Below, piece by piece: positions 14,801-27,207 of a stretch of DNA of 64,000 nt. Both the position numbers and the translations under genes were made by a program. The DNA is from Primulina eburnea (Eukaryota; Streptophyta; Magnoliopsida; Lamiales; Gesneriaceae). Every line of letters starts with the position of its first letter. The first letter of the stretch is position 1. The stretch lies in assembly GCF_022965805.1 (NCBI RefSeq), contig NC_133109.1, positions 8,409,869 to 8,473,868 of the forward strand, read 5' to 3'. The notes under the pieces were generated by a model. The model searched no databases, had not been told where the DNA came from, and saw nothing but the letters and a program-made list of their open reading frames with translations.

Positions 14801-15069
14801 GCGTGCTATTCTTAAAAAGAACTTGGGTTGACATTTCTATGGGCTTTATTTTGGGGTTGCCTAGAACTAAGAAGGGGAGGGATTCTATTTTTGTTGTTGT
14901 GGATAGATTCTCTAAGATGGCACATTTTATAGCTTGCCATAAAACCGATGATGCTTCAAACATTGCGGATTTGTTCTTTAGAGAAGTCGTTAGGTTGCGT
15001 GGCATGCCTAGGAATATTGTTTTTGATCGCGATGTTATATTTTTGAGTTACTTTTGGAAGACTTTATGG
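11899..15069 (+). repeat. Higher-order segment A, second copy
   Basis: Copy of 6440-9610 at +5459. Its first part recurs again at +4005/4006 (12060 and 16065, 12530 and 16535, 13257 and 17263). It holds a monomer near 12990 that has lost one base, making two adjacent monomers readable in one frame (12530-13375). That is a chance frame repair, not a gene. Confidence 0.8.
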
Positions 15070-15899
15070 GCTAAATTTGGCACAAAATTGTGGTTTTCTG
15101 CTACTTGTCATCCTCAAACGGATGGACAAACTGAAGTTGTCAATAGAACTTTGGGAACACTTTTGCGTGCTATTCTTCAAATGAACTTCGATTGACATTT
15201 CTATGGACTTTATTTTGGGGTTGCCTAGGACTAATAAGGGGAGGGATTATATTTTTTTTGTTGTGGATAGATTCTCTAAGATGGCACATTTTATAGCTTG
15301 TCATAAAACCGATGATGCTTCAAACATTGTGGATTTGTTCTTTAGAGAAGTCGTTACGTGCATGGCATGCCTAGGATTATTGTTTCTGGTCGCGATGTTA
15401 AATTCTTGAGTTACTTTTGTAAGACTTTATGGGCTAAACTTGGCACAAAATTGTTGTTTTCTACTACTTGTCATCCTCAAACGGATGGAAAAACTGAAGT
15501 TGTCAATAGAACTTTGGGAACACTTTTGCGTGCTATTCTTAAAAAGAACTTGGATTGACATTTCTATGGACTTTATTTTGGGGTTGCCTAGGACTAAGAA
15601 GAGGAGGGATTCTATTTTGGTTGTTGTGGACAGATTCTCTAAGATGGCATATTTTATAGCTTGTCATAAAACCGATGATGCTTCAAACATTGCGGATTTG
15701 TTCTTTAGAGAAGTCGTTAGCGTTGCATGGCATGCCTAGGACTATTGTTTCTGGTCGCGATGTTAAATTCTTGAGTTACTATTGGAATACTTTATGGGCT
15801 AAACTTGGCACAAAATTGTTGTTTTCTACTACTTGTCAACCTCAAACGGATGGACAAACTGAAGTTGTCAATAGAACTTTGGGAACACTTTTGCGTGCT

Positions 15900-17990
15900 A
15901 TTCTTAAAAAGAACTTGGATTGACATTTCTAGGGACTTTATTTTGGGGTTGCCTGGGACTAAGAAGGGGAGGGATTCAATTTTTGTTGTTGTGGATAGAT
16001 TCTCTAAGATGGCACACTTTTTACAGCTTGTCATTAAACAGATGATGCTTCAAACATTGCAGATTTGTTCTTTAGAGAAGTCGTTACGTTGCATGGAATG
16101 CCTAGGACTATTGTTTCTGGTCCCTATGTTAAATTCTTGAGTTACTATTGGAAGAATTTATGGGCTAAACTTGGCACAAAATTGTCGTTTTCTACTACTT
16201 GTCATCGTCAAACGGATGGACAAACTAAAGTTGTCAATAGAATTTTGGGAACACTTTTGCGTGCCATTCTTAAAAAGAACTTGGATTGACATTTCTATGG
16301 ATTTTATTTTGGGGTTGCCTAGTACTAAGAAGGGAAGGGATTCTATTTTTGTTGTTGTGGATAGATTCTCTAAGATGGCACATTTTATAGCTTGTCATAA
16401 AACCGATGATGCTTCAAACATTGCGGATTTGTTCTTTAGAGAAGTCGTTACGTTGCATGGCATGCCTAGGACTATTGTTTCTGGTCGCGATGTTAAATTC
16501 TTGAGTTACTTTTGGAAGACTTTATGGGCTAAACTTGGCACAAAATTGTTGTTTTCTACTACTTGTCATCCTTAAACGGATGGAAAAACTGAAGTTGTCA
16601 ATAGAACTTTGGGAACACTTTTGCGTGCTATTCTTAAAAAGAACTTGGATTGACATTTATATGGACTTTAATTTTGGGTTGCCTAGAACTAAGAAGGGGA
16701 GGGATTCTATTTTTGTTGTAGTGGATAGATTCTCTAAGATGGCACATTTTATAGCTTGTCATAAAACCGATGTTGCTTCAAACATTGCGGATTTGTTCTT
16801 TAGAGAAGTCGTTAGGTTGCATGGCATGCCTAGGACTATTGTTTCTGGTCGTGATGTTAAATTCTTGAGTTACTTTTGGAAGACTTTATGGGCTAAACTT
16901 GGCACAAAATTGTTGTTTTCTACTACATGTCATCTCAAACGGATGGACAAACTGAAGTTTTCAATAGAACTTTGGGAACACTTTTGCGTGCTATTCTTAA
17001 AAAGAACCTGGATTGACATTTCTATGGACATTATTTTAGGGTTGTCTAGGACTAAGAAGGGGAGTGATTCTATTTTTTTTTGTTGTGGATAGATTCTCTA
17101 AGATGGCACATTTTATAGCTTGTCATAAAACCAATGATAATTCAAACATTGCGGATTTGTTCTTTAGAGAAGTCGTTAGGTTGAATGGCATGCCTAGGAC
17201 TATTGTTTCTGGTCGTGATGTTAAATTCTTGAGTTACTTTTGGAAGACTTTATGGGATAAACTTGGCACAAAATTGTTGTTTTCTACTACTTGTCATCCT
17301 CAAACGGATGGACAAACTGAAGTTGTCAATAGAACTTTGGGAACATTTTTGCGTGCTATTCTTAAAAAGAACTTGGATTGACATTTATATGGACTTTATT
17401 TTGGGGTTGCCTAGGATTAAGAAGGGGAGGGATTCTATTTTGGTTGTTGTGGATAGATTCTCTAAGATGGCACATTTTACAGCTTGTCATTAAACCAATG
17501 ATGCTTCAAATATTGAGGATTTGTTCTTTGGAGAAGTCGTTACGTTGCATGGAATGCCTAAGACTATTGTTTCTGGTCGCTATGTTAAATTCTTGAGTTA
17601 CTATTGGAAGAATTTATGGGCTAAACTTGGCACAAAATTGTCGTTTTCTAGTACTTGTCATCCTCAAACGGATGGACAAACTGAAGTTGTCAATAGAACT
17701 TTGGGAACACTTTTGCGTGCCATTCTTTAAAAGAACTTGGATTGATATTTCTATGGATTTTATTTTGGGGTTGCCTAGTACTAAGAAGGGAAGGGATTCT
17801 ATTTTTGTTGTTGTGGATTGATTCTCTATGATGGCACATTTTATAGCTTGTCATAAAACCGATGATGCTTCAAACATTGCGGATTTATTCTTTAGAGAAG
17901 TCGTTACGTTGTATGGCATGCCTAGGACTATTGTTTCTGGTCGCGATGTTAAATTCTTGAGTTACTTTTGGAAGACTTTATGGGATAAAC
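15900..17990 (+). repeat. Higher-order segment A, third, partial copy
   Basis: Matches the first part of the second copy at +4005/4006. Its last two monomers are themselves repeated at +728 (17263 and 17991, 17521 and 18249), which shows ongoing short-range amplification inside the larger segment. Confidence 0.75.
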
Positions 17991-18499
17991 TTGGCACAAA
18001 ATTGTTGTTTTCTACTACTTGTCATCCTCAAACGGATGGACAAACTGAAGTTGTCAATAGAACTTTGGGAACATTTTTGCGTGCTATTCTTAAAAAGAAC
18101 TTGGATTGACATTTATATGGACTTTATTTTGGGGTTGCCTAGGATTAAGAAGGGGAGGGATTCTATTTTGGTTGTTGTGGATAGATTCTCTAAGATGGCA
18201 CATTTTACAGCTTGTCATTAAACCAATGATGCTTCAAATATTGAGGATTTGTTCTTTGGAGAAGTCGTTACGTTGCATGGAATGCCTAGGACTATTGTTT
18301 CTGGTCGCTATGTTAAATTCTTGAGTTACTATTGGAAGAATTTATGGGCTAAACTTGGCACAAAATTGTCGTTTTCTAGTACTTGTCATCCTCAAACGGA
18401 TGGACAAACTGAAGTTGTCAATAGAACTTTGGGAACACTTTTGCGTGCCATTCTTTAAAAGAACTTGGATTGATATTTCTATGGATTTTATTTTGGGGT

Positions 18500-21030
18500 T
18501 GCCTAGTACTAAGAAGGGAAGGGATTCTATTTTTGTTTTTGTGGATAGATTCTCTATGATGGCACATTTTATAGCTTGTCATAAAACCGATGATGCTTCA
18601 AACATTGCGGATTTATTCTTTAGAGAAGTCGTTACGTTGTATGGCATGCCTAGGACTATTGTTTCTGGTCGCGATGTTAAATTCTTGAGTTACTTTTGGA
18701 AGACTTTATGGGCTAAACTTGGCACAAAATTGTTGTTTTCTACTACTTGTCTTCCTCAAACGGATGGAAAAACTGAAGTTGTCAATTGAACTTTGGGAAC
18801 ACTTTTGCGTGCTATTCTTAAAAAGAACTTGGATTGACATTTCTATGGACTTTATTTTGGGGTTGCCTAGAACTAAGAAGGGGATGGATTCTATTTTTGT
18901 TGTTGTGGATAGATTCTCTAAGATGGCACATTTTATAGCTTGCCATAAAACCGATGATGCTTCAAACATTGCGGATTTGTTCTTTAGAGAAGTCGTTAGG
19001 TTGCGTGGCATGCCTAGGAATATTGTTTTTGATCGCGATGTTATATTTTTGAGTTACTTTTGGAAGACTTTATGGGCTAAATTTGGCACAAAATTGTTGT
19101 TTTCTACTACTTGTCATCCTCAAACGGATGGACAAACTGAAGTTGTCAATAGAACTTTGGGAACACTTTCGCGTGCCATTCTTAAAGAGAACTTGGATTG
19201 ACATTTCAATGGACTTTATTTTGGGGTTGCCTAGGACTAAGAAGGGGAGGGATTCTATTTTTGTTGTTCCGGATAGATTCTCTAATATGGCACATTTTAT
19301 AGCTTGTCATTAAACCGATGATGCTTCAAACATTGCGGATTCGTACTATAGAGAAGTCGTTACGTTGCGTGGAATGCCTAGGACTATTGTTTTTGGTCGC
19401 GATGTTAAATTCTTGAGTTACTATTGGAAGAATTTATGGGCTAAACTTGGCACAAAATTGTCGTTTTCTACTACTTGTCATCCTGAAACGGATGGACAAA
19501 ATGAAGTTGTCAGTAGAACTTTGGGAACACTTTTGCGTGCTATTCTTCAAATGAACTTCGATTGACATTTCTATGGACTTTATTTTGGGGTTGCCTAGGA
19601 CAAAGAAGGGGAGGGATTCTATTTTTTTTGTTGTGGATAGATTCTCTAAGATGGCACATTTTATAGCTTGTCATAAAACCGATGATGCTTCAAACATTGT
19701 GGATTTGTTCTTTTGAGAAGTCGTTACGTGCATGGCATGCCTAGGACTATTGTTTCTGGTCGCGATGTTAAATTCTTGAGTTACTTTTGTAAGACTTTAT
19801 GGGCTAAACTTGGCACAAAATTGTCGTTTTCTACTACTTGTCATCCTGAAACGGATGGACAAAATGAAGTTGTCAATAGAACTTTGGGAACACTTTTGCG
19901 TGCTATTCTTCAAATGAACTTCGATTGACATTTCTATGGACTTTATTTTGGGGTTGCCTAGGACTAAGAAGGGGAGGGATTCTATTTTTTTTGTTGTGGA
20001 TAGATTCTCTAAGATGGCACATTTTATAGCTTGTCATAAAACCGATGATGCTTCAAACATTGCGGATTTATTCTTTAGAGAAGTCGTTACGTTGTATGGC
20101 ATGCCTAGGACTATTGTTTCTGGTCGCGATGTTAAATTCTTGAGTTACTTTTGGAAGACTTTATGGGCTAAACTTGGCACAAAATTGTTGTTTTCTACTA
20201 CTTGTCTTCCTCAAACGGATGGAAAAACTGAAGTTGTCAATTGAACTTTGGGAACACTTTTGCGTGCTATTCTTAAAAAGAACTTGGATTGACATTTCTA
20301 TGGACTTTATTTTGGGGTTGCCTAGAACTAAGAAGGGGATGGATTCTATTTTTGTTGTTGTGGATAGATTCTCTAAGATGGCACATTTTATAGCTTGCCA
20401 TAAAACCGATGATGCTTCAAACATTGCGGATTTGTTCTTTAGAGAAGTCGTTAGGTTGCGTGGCATGCCTAGGAATATTGTTTTTGATCGCGATGTTATA
20501 TTTTTGAGTTACTTTTGGAAGACTTTATGGGCTAAATTTGGCACAAAATTGTTGTTTTCTACTACTTGTCATCCTCAAACGGATGGACAAACTGAAGTTG
20601 TCAATAGAACTTTGGGAACACTTTCGCGTGCCATTCTTAAAGAGAACTTGGATTGACATTTCAATGGACTTTATTTTGGGGTTGCCTAGGACTAAGAAGG
20701 GGAGGGATTCTATTTTTGTTGTTCCGGATAGATTCTCTAATATGGCACATTTTATAGCTTGTCATTAAACCGATGATGCTTCAAACATTGCGGATTCGTA
20801 CTATAGAGAAGTCGTTACGTTGCGTGGAATGCCTAGGAATATTGTTTTTGGTCGCGATGTTAAATTCTTGAGTTACTATTGGAAGAATTTATGGGCTAAA
20901 CTTGGCACAAAATTGTCGTTTTCTACTACTTGTCATCCTGAAACGGATGGACAAACTGAAGTTGTCAATAGAACTTTGGGAACACTTTTGCGTGCCATTC
21001 TTAAAAAGAACATGGATTGACATTTCTATG
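18500..21030 (+). repeat. Tandem four-monomer duplication, offset 1455 bp
   Basis: Landmarks recur at +1455 (four monomers minus 1 bp): 18706 and 20161, 18719 and 20174, 19083 and 20538, 19365 and 20820. Both copies share rare variants, including FDRD at the middle catalytic position and a GTTCCGGAT change in the VVVDRF stretch. Confidence 0.78.
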
Positions 21031-24000
21031 GATTTTATTTTTGGGTGGCCTAGTACTAAGAAGGGAAGGGATTCTATTTTTGTTGTTGTGGATAGATTCT
21101 CAAAGATGGCACATTTTATAGCTTGTCATAAAACCGATGATGCTTCAAACATTGCGGATTTGTTCTTTAGAGATGTCGTTACGTTGCATGGCATGCATAG
21201 GACTATTGTTTCTGGTCGCGATGTTAAATTATGAGTTACTTTTGGAAGACTTTATGGGCTAAACTTGGCACAAAATTGTTGTTTTCTACTAATTGTCATT
21301 ATCAAACGGATGGAAAAAATGAAGTTGTCAATAGAACTTTGGGAACACTTATGCGTGCTATTCTTAAAAAGAACTTGGATTGACATTTTTATGGACTTTA
21401 TTTTGGGGTTGCCTAGAACTAAGAAGGGAAGGGATTCTATTTTTGTTGTTGTGGATAGATTCTCTAAGATGGCACATTTTATAGCTTGCCATAAAACCGA
21501 TGATGCTTCAAACATTGCGGATTTGTTCTTTAGAGAAGTCGTTAGGTTGCGTGGCATGCCTAGGAATATTGTTTTTGATCGCGATGTATATTTTTGTGTT
21601 ACTTTTGGAAGACTTTATGGGCTAAATTTGGCACAAAATTGTTGTTTTCTACTACTTGTTATCCTCAAATGGATGGACAAACTGAAGTTTTCAATAGAAC
21701 TTTGGGAACACGTTTGCGTGCCATTCTTAAAAAGAACTTGGATTGACATTTCTATGGACTTTATTTTGAGGTTGCCTAGGACTAAGAAGGGGAGGGATTC
21801 TATTTTTGTTGTTGTGGATAGATTCTCTAAAATGGCACATTTTATAGCTTGTCATAAAACCGATGATGCTTCAAACATGGCGGATTTGTTCTTTAGAGAA
21901 GTCGTTACGTTGCATGAAATGCCTAGGACTATTGTTTCTGGTCGCGATGTTAAATTCTTGAGTTACTATTGGAAGAATTTATGGGCTAAACTTGGCACAA
22001 AATTTTCGTTTTCTACTACTTGTCATCCTCCAACGGATGGACAAACTGAAGTTGTTAATAGAACTTTGGGAACACTTTTGCGTGCCATTCTTAAAAAGAA
22101 CTTGGACTGACATTTCTATAGACTTTATTTTGGGGTTGCCTAATACTAAGAAGGGGAGGGATTTTATTTTTGTTGTTGTGGATAGATTCTCTAAGATGGC
22201 ACATTTTATAGCATGTCATAAAACCAATGATGCTTCAAACATCGCGGATTTGTTCTTTAGAGATGTAGTTAGCTTGCATGGCATGCCTAGGACTATTGTT
22301 TCTGGTCGTGATGTTATATTCTTGAGTTACTTTTGGATTACTTTATGGGCTAAATTTGGCACAAAATTGTTGTTTTCTACTACTTGTCATCCCCAAACGG
22401 ATGGACAAACTGAAGTTGTCAATAGAACTTTGGGAACACTTTTGCGTGCTATTTTTAAAAAGAACTTGGATTGACATTTCTATTGACTTTATTTTGGGGT
22501 TGCCAAGGACTAAGAAGGGGAGGGATTCAATTTTTGTTGTTGTGGATAGATTTTCTAAGATGGCACATTTTATAGCTTGTCATAAAACCGATGATGCTTC
22601 AAACTTTGCGGATTTGTTCTTTAGAGATGTAGTTAGCTTGCATGGCATGCCGAGGACTATTGTTTATGGTCGCGATGTTATATTCTTGAGTTACTTTTGG
22701 ATTACTTTATGGGCTAAACTTGGCACAAAATTGTTGTTTTCTACTACTTGTCATCCTCAAACGGATGGAAAAACAGAAGTTGTCAATAGAACTTTGGGAA
22801 CACTTTTGCGTGCTATTCTTAAAAAGAACTTGGATTGACATTTCTATGGACTTTATTTTGGGGTTGCCTAGGACTAAGAAGGGGAGGGATTCTATTTTTG
22901 TTGTTGTGGATAGATTCTCTAAGATGGCACATTTTATAGCTTGTCATAAAACCGATGATGTTTCAAACATTGCGAATTTGTTCTTTAGAGAAGTCGTTAA
23001 GTTGCATGACTGGCCTAGGACTATTGTTTCTGGTCGTGATGTTAAATTCTTGAGTTACTTTTGGAAGACTTTATGGGATAAACTTGGCACAAAATTGTTG
23101 TTTTCTACTACTTGTCATCCTCAAACGGAAGGACAAACTGAAGTTGTCAATAGAACTTTGGGAACACTTTTGCGTGCCATTCTTAAAAAGAACATGGATT
23201 GACATTTCTATGGATTTTATTTTGGGGTTGCCTAGTACTAAGAAGGGAAGGGATTCTATTTTTGTTGTTGTGGATAGATTCTCAAAGATGGCACATTTTA
23301 TAGCTTGTCATAAAACCGATGATGCTTCAAACATTGCGGATTTGTTCTTTAGAGATGTTGTTACGTTGCATGGCATGCATAGGACTATTGTTGCTGGTCG
23401 CGATGTTAAATTATGAGTTACTTTTGGAAGACTTTATGGGCTAAACTTGGTACAAAATTGTTGTTTTCTACTACTTGTCATTATCAAACGGATGGAAAAA
23501 ATGAAGTTGTCAATAGAAATTTGGGAACACTTATGCGTGCTATTCTTAAAAAGAACTTGGATTGACATTTTTATGGACTTTATTTTGGGGTTGCCTAGAA
23601 CTAAGAAGGGAAGGGATTCTATTTTTGTTGTTGTGGATAGATTATCTAAGATGGCTCATTTTATAGCTTGTCATAAAATCGATGATGCTTCAAACATTGC
23701 GGATTTGTTCTTTAGAGAAGTCGTTAGGTTGCGTGGCATGCCTAGGAATATTGTTTTTGATCGCGATGTTATATTTTTGAGTTACTTTTAGAAGACTTTA
23801 TGGGCTAAATTTGGCACAAAATTGTTGTTTTCTACTACTTGTCATCCTCAAACGGATGGACAAACTGAAGTTGTCAATAGAACTTTGGGAACCCGTTTGC
23901 GTGCCATTCTTAAAAAAACTTGGATTGACATTTCTATGGACTTTATTTTGAGGTTGCCTAGGACTAAGAAGGGGAGGGATTCTATTTTTGTTGTTGTGGA

Positions 24001-24292
24001 TAGATTCTCTAAGATGGCACATTTTATAGCTTGTCATAAAACCGATGATGCTTCAAACATTGTGGATTTGTTCTTTAGAGAAGTCGTTACGTTGCATGGA
24101 ATGCCTAGGACTATTGTTTCTGGTCGCGATGTTAAATTCTTGAGTTACTATTGGAAGAATTTATGGGCTAAACTTGGCACAAAATTTTCGTTTTCTACTA
24201 CTTGTCATCCTCCAACGGATGGACAAAATGAAGTTGTCAATAGAACTTTGGGAACACTTTTGTGTGCTATTCTTCAAAAGAACTTGGATTGA
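20902..24292 (+). repeat. Six-monomer duplication, offset 2182 bp
   Basis: Landmarks recur at +2182 (six monomers minus 2 bp): 20902 and 23084, 21265 and 23447, 21992 and 24174. Copies run about 20902-22110 and 23084-24292. Near 24500-24590 one monomer carries an extra partial repeat of the [10 protein letters not shown] segment, the last rearrangement before the array ends. Confidence 0.75.
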
Positions 24293-25040
24293 CATTTCTA
24301 TGGACTTTATTTTGGGGTTGCCTAGGACTAAGAAGGGGAGGGATTCTATTTTTGTTGTTGTGGATAGATTCTCTAAGATGGCACATTTTATAGCTTGTCA
24401 TAAAATCGATGATGCTTCAAACATTGCGGATTTGTTCTTTAGAGTAGTCGGTACGTTGCATGGCATGCCTAGGACTATTGTTTCAGGTCGCGATGTTATA
24501 TTCTTGAGTTGCTATATTCTTAAGTTGCATGGCATGCCTAGGACTATTGTTTCTGCTCGCGATGTTAAATTACGAGTTACTTTTGGAAGACTTTATGGGC
24601 TAAACTTGGCACAAAATTGTTGTTTTCTACTACTTGTCATCCTCAAACTGATGGACAAACTGAAGTTGTCAATAGAACTTTGGGAACACTTTTGCGTGCC
24701 ATTCTTAAAAAGAACTTGGATTGACATTTCTATGGACTTTATTTTGGGGTTGCCTAATACTAAGAAGGGGAGGGATTCTGTTTTTGTTGTTGTGGATAGA
24801 TTTTCTATGATGGCACATTTTATAGCTTGTCATAAAACCGATGATGCTTCAAATATTGCGGATTTGTTCTTTAGAGATGTAGTTAGCTTGCATGAAATGC
24901 CTAGGACTATTGTTTCTGGTCGTGATGTTATATTCTTGAGTTACTTTTGGATTACTTTATGGGCTAAACTTGGCACAAAATTGTTGTTTTCTACTACTTG
25001 TAATCCTCAAACGGATGGACAAACTGAAGTTGTCAATAGA

Positions 25041-26427
25041 TGTAATAGCCGAGCCCGGTGTACGGTACGGTTTAAGTTTCGTATTTATTTGGGTTATGTG
25101 ATTAGATGTTTAGAGTTGTGTTTTGGACCATAGTATTATTGGTTATTATTGTTCTTGAGGTGTTAGTTGTTGTTGGTTGTTCGTTTCAGAGTTTCGGATC
25201 GATTTTGGTTGGTTGAATTTTGATCATTGCCGTGACAAGAGTGCACCCGCGCTCTTAGAGGAGTTCCCCCGCGGTGTACTATTCATGATTTTTGAGTTGG
25301 GAAGTCGTAGCAGGACCGCACCCGCGGTAGTGCAAGGACCGCACCCGCGGTGATTACCGCACCCGCGGTGGTTGCAGCGCCGCACCCGCGGTGTTTGTGT
25401 TCCAGAATTATTGTGTTGTGCCGTGAGCTAGGCGCACCCGCGGTGCTTGTAGCAGCGCACCCGCGGTCTAGGTATGGGCGAGATATTTAGTTACTTTTTG
25501 GAGGTTTTGGCCATACCTTATCTTTTCCTTCCTTCTCATTTCCGATTTTCTCTCCATTTGCAAGGGTTTTCTTCCATTTCATTTGCTTCCTACCTTTGAT
25601 TCTTGGATCTAGTTCGATTTTCGACTTGAGATCGAGGTTCTCCTTGGTGCTAGGAAACTAAGGTAAGTTTTTGGTTGAGTTCTATCATGGTTTTGGAAGA
25701 TGAGATGTTATAGGTGGATGTTTTTTATGGTTCAATGGATTATTTGACTTGTATTTTTGGATATAGAGTTGATGTTGGTGTTATTTATGGATTATTGTTG
25801 TAGGTGGTGTACCAAGAGTATAGTTTGGAGGTGTTCTATTGGTTTGTAAGTGGAATTTCATCCCTTTGCTCACATGATTATATATGTATGATGTTCTAAT
25901 GATTTCAAAGTGTTATTCCCTTCAATTGATCCATTGTTATGTATTGATTTCATTGATTATCTATTGGAGGCATTGTATGTCTCATTTATTAAAAAGGGAA
26001 TACAAGAGAAAAGATATAGTTTCCAAAGTGATTGTTTAAATGCTATTGAGAATTCAAATGTTTTATTGGATTGATTTAATCATAGTCAGAGCATTGCATG
26101 CAATTAGTTGATCAACGCCCATATGCTTATATCCCTCAGAGTTATCGGTTTATAATCGATTTGGGATACGAGCACCACAGTCAGAGATACTATTGATATC
26201 AATCCAACCAGAGTAAAGAGAAATACCATCGTATTGCTATCTTATTGCTATGCTATTGCTACAGTTATTGCTACAGTATTCATGTTTCAGAGTTGATGGT
26301 ATTTATGATTTCAAAGTCATGTTTTACAGAGAATACTATGTATCATTGCTATGTAAGAGTTCCACTTGCTGAGTTTTTATACTCATTTCAGTTATTTTCG
26401 TGTGATGCAGATAAGAGCGACGGACCA
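25041..26427 (+). mobile_element. Element O, 5' LTR, left part
   Basis: Begins TGTAATAGCCGAGCC directly against the satellite. It continues until element M interrupts it at 26428, and resumes at 56771 after the duplicated GACCA. Rejoined, the LTR is about 1.62 kb, ends GTGTCACA at 57004 and is followed by a tRNA-Met primer binding site, which proves this is the 5' LTR of a plus-strand element. The left 0.5 kb holds a GC-rich repeat cluster. I see no coding sequence in it. Confidence 0.9.
25243..25468 (+). repeat. GC-rich hairpin-repeat cluster in O LTR
   Basis: Six close copies of CGCACCCGCGGT, four in the longer form ACCGCACCCGCGGT (arms ACCGC and GCGGT around ACCC), plus variants such as GCACCCGCGCTC, at irregular spacing in AT-rich DNA. 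The same motif occurs in the otherwise different LTR of P2. Confidence 0.85.
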
Positions 26428-26730
26428 TGTGGGGACACGGACGCTAATCATCTTCTTATTAATCATCTTTGGGGATTTAATTATCAGTTCTGATAAAACA
26501 GGGTCTAAAAATTTTTCTTTTTATAATAAAGTGCGGAAGGTAATGGCATCTACATAATATACATATCTGTATAAAAACTACAGTTCAGTAGAAAAGTACA
26601 ATACTGTACAACCTAAGTCTAAGGTTCAATTACTAAATTCAAGTAATAACCCAAGTCTGCTACAAGTCCGGAATCACCACGCTAAGTCGTCTTCTCTGAT
26701 CGTCATCTCGACCCTGATCCAGCCCCCACC

Positions 26731-27207
26731 TGTTGTCATGCACACATACAAAACAAGACAACAGCCGGATAACTCCGGTGAGAATAAATCCCAGTATAAA
26801 ACATGGTAAGCATGTATATAAATAAACTAATTCATAAAACATGCCGTCATGTAGAAACCCAATATATTTCATAATCTATGAAATTAAGCATGCAATTCAA
26901 ATCAGATAAACATGCATATAAACAATCTAAATCATAAAAACATGCTAGCACATCTGAAAGCAATAACGATGGGTCCCATGATCTAGGAGCCACATCCATA
27001 TAAGCATGCAGTCCTAATCATATCATGTCTAGACTCGACTCGATCTGGAACTCTAGGGATCCCGTGGTGAATAAGACGTCACTGGCTGTCACCTACCCTA
27101 CCAATCGAGGTGCTGTACGTCTTATTCCTAGACTTCGGCCTGATCTGTATCCACATCTACAAAGGGGCGGTGATCTTCCCCTAAGCTGAGATATCGCCGA
27201 ACATCTA
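26731..27207 (-). other. Conserved LTR stem-loop module (M, 3' LTR)
   Basis: Minus-strand counterpart of the module described at 32244-32733. The outer arm pair ends in TTCGGC and GCCGAA, where P1 has TTCGGT and ACCGAA. The inner hairpin is GGGG/CCCC where P1 has AGGAGTA/TACTCCT. The GAATAAGACGT/ACGTCTTATTC hairpin is kept. The last hairpin (TGTTGTCTTG with CATGACAACA on the minus strand) is as in P1. Confidence 0.75.

Larger units (their letters stand above)
55..25040 (+). repeat. 364-bp tandem satellite derived from a Ty3/gypsy integrase core
   Basis: About 68 head-to-tail monomers with a dominant spacing of 364 bp. In its coding frame each monomer encodes an integrase core running from DISMDF through [11 protein letters not shown] and [12 protein letters not shown] to AILKKNL. 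It matches element M2 of this window at 48855-49218 (minus strand), which is also 364 bp between the equivalent breakpoints. The element DNA at both breakpoints shares CTT, so monomer junctions read AACTTGGATTGAC. Because 364 is 3n+1, the frame rotates at each junction and most frames stop at the junction TGA. Most monomers carry Gly at the middle catalytic Asp position. It is therefore satellite DNA and not a gene family. Function is unknown; a centromeric or siRNA-producing role is inference only. Confidence 0.97.

Noticed and set aside
8877..21557. Recurrent 101-codon minus-strand frames in the array
   Set aside because: Antisense shadows of the integrase coding strand, repeated with the monomer.
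55..25040. Dozens of 100-280-residue integrase-like open frames in the array
   Set aside because: They are repeats of one 121-codon segment in rotating frames, end at the monomer junction and mostly lack the middle catalytic Asp. I treat them as satellite, not genes.
1..25077. 36-bp perfect inverted repeats flanking the array read as terminal inverted repeats of a giant DNA transposon
   Set aside because: The right copy is the start of an LTR that can be followed to its CACA end and primer site, and the two copies diverge inside the LTR.
24174..25133. Longest open frame in the array region, 319 codons
   Set aside because: It joins satellite monomers with small rearrangements and runs by chance into the start of the O LTR.
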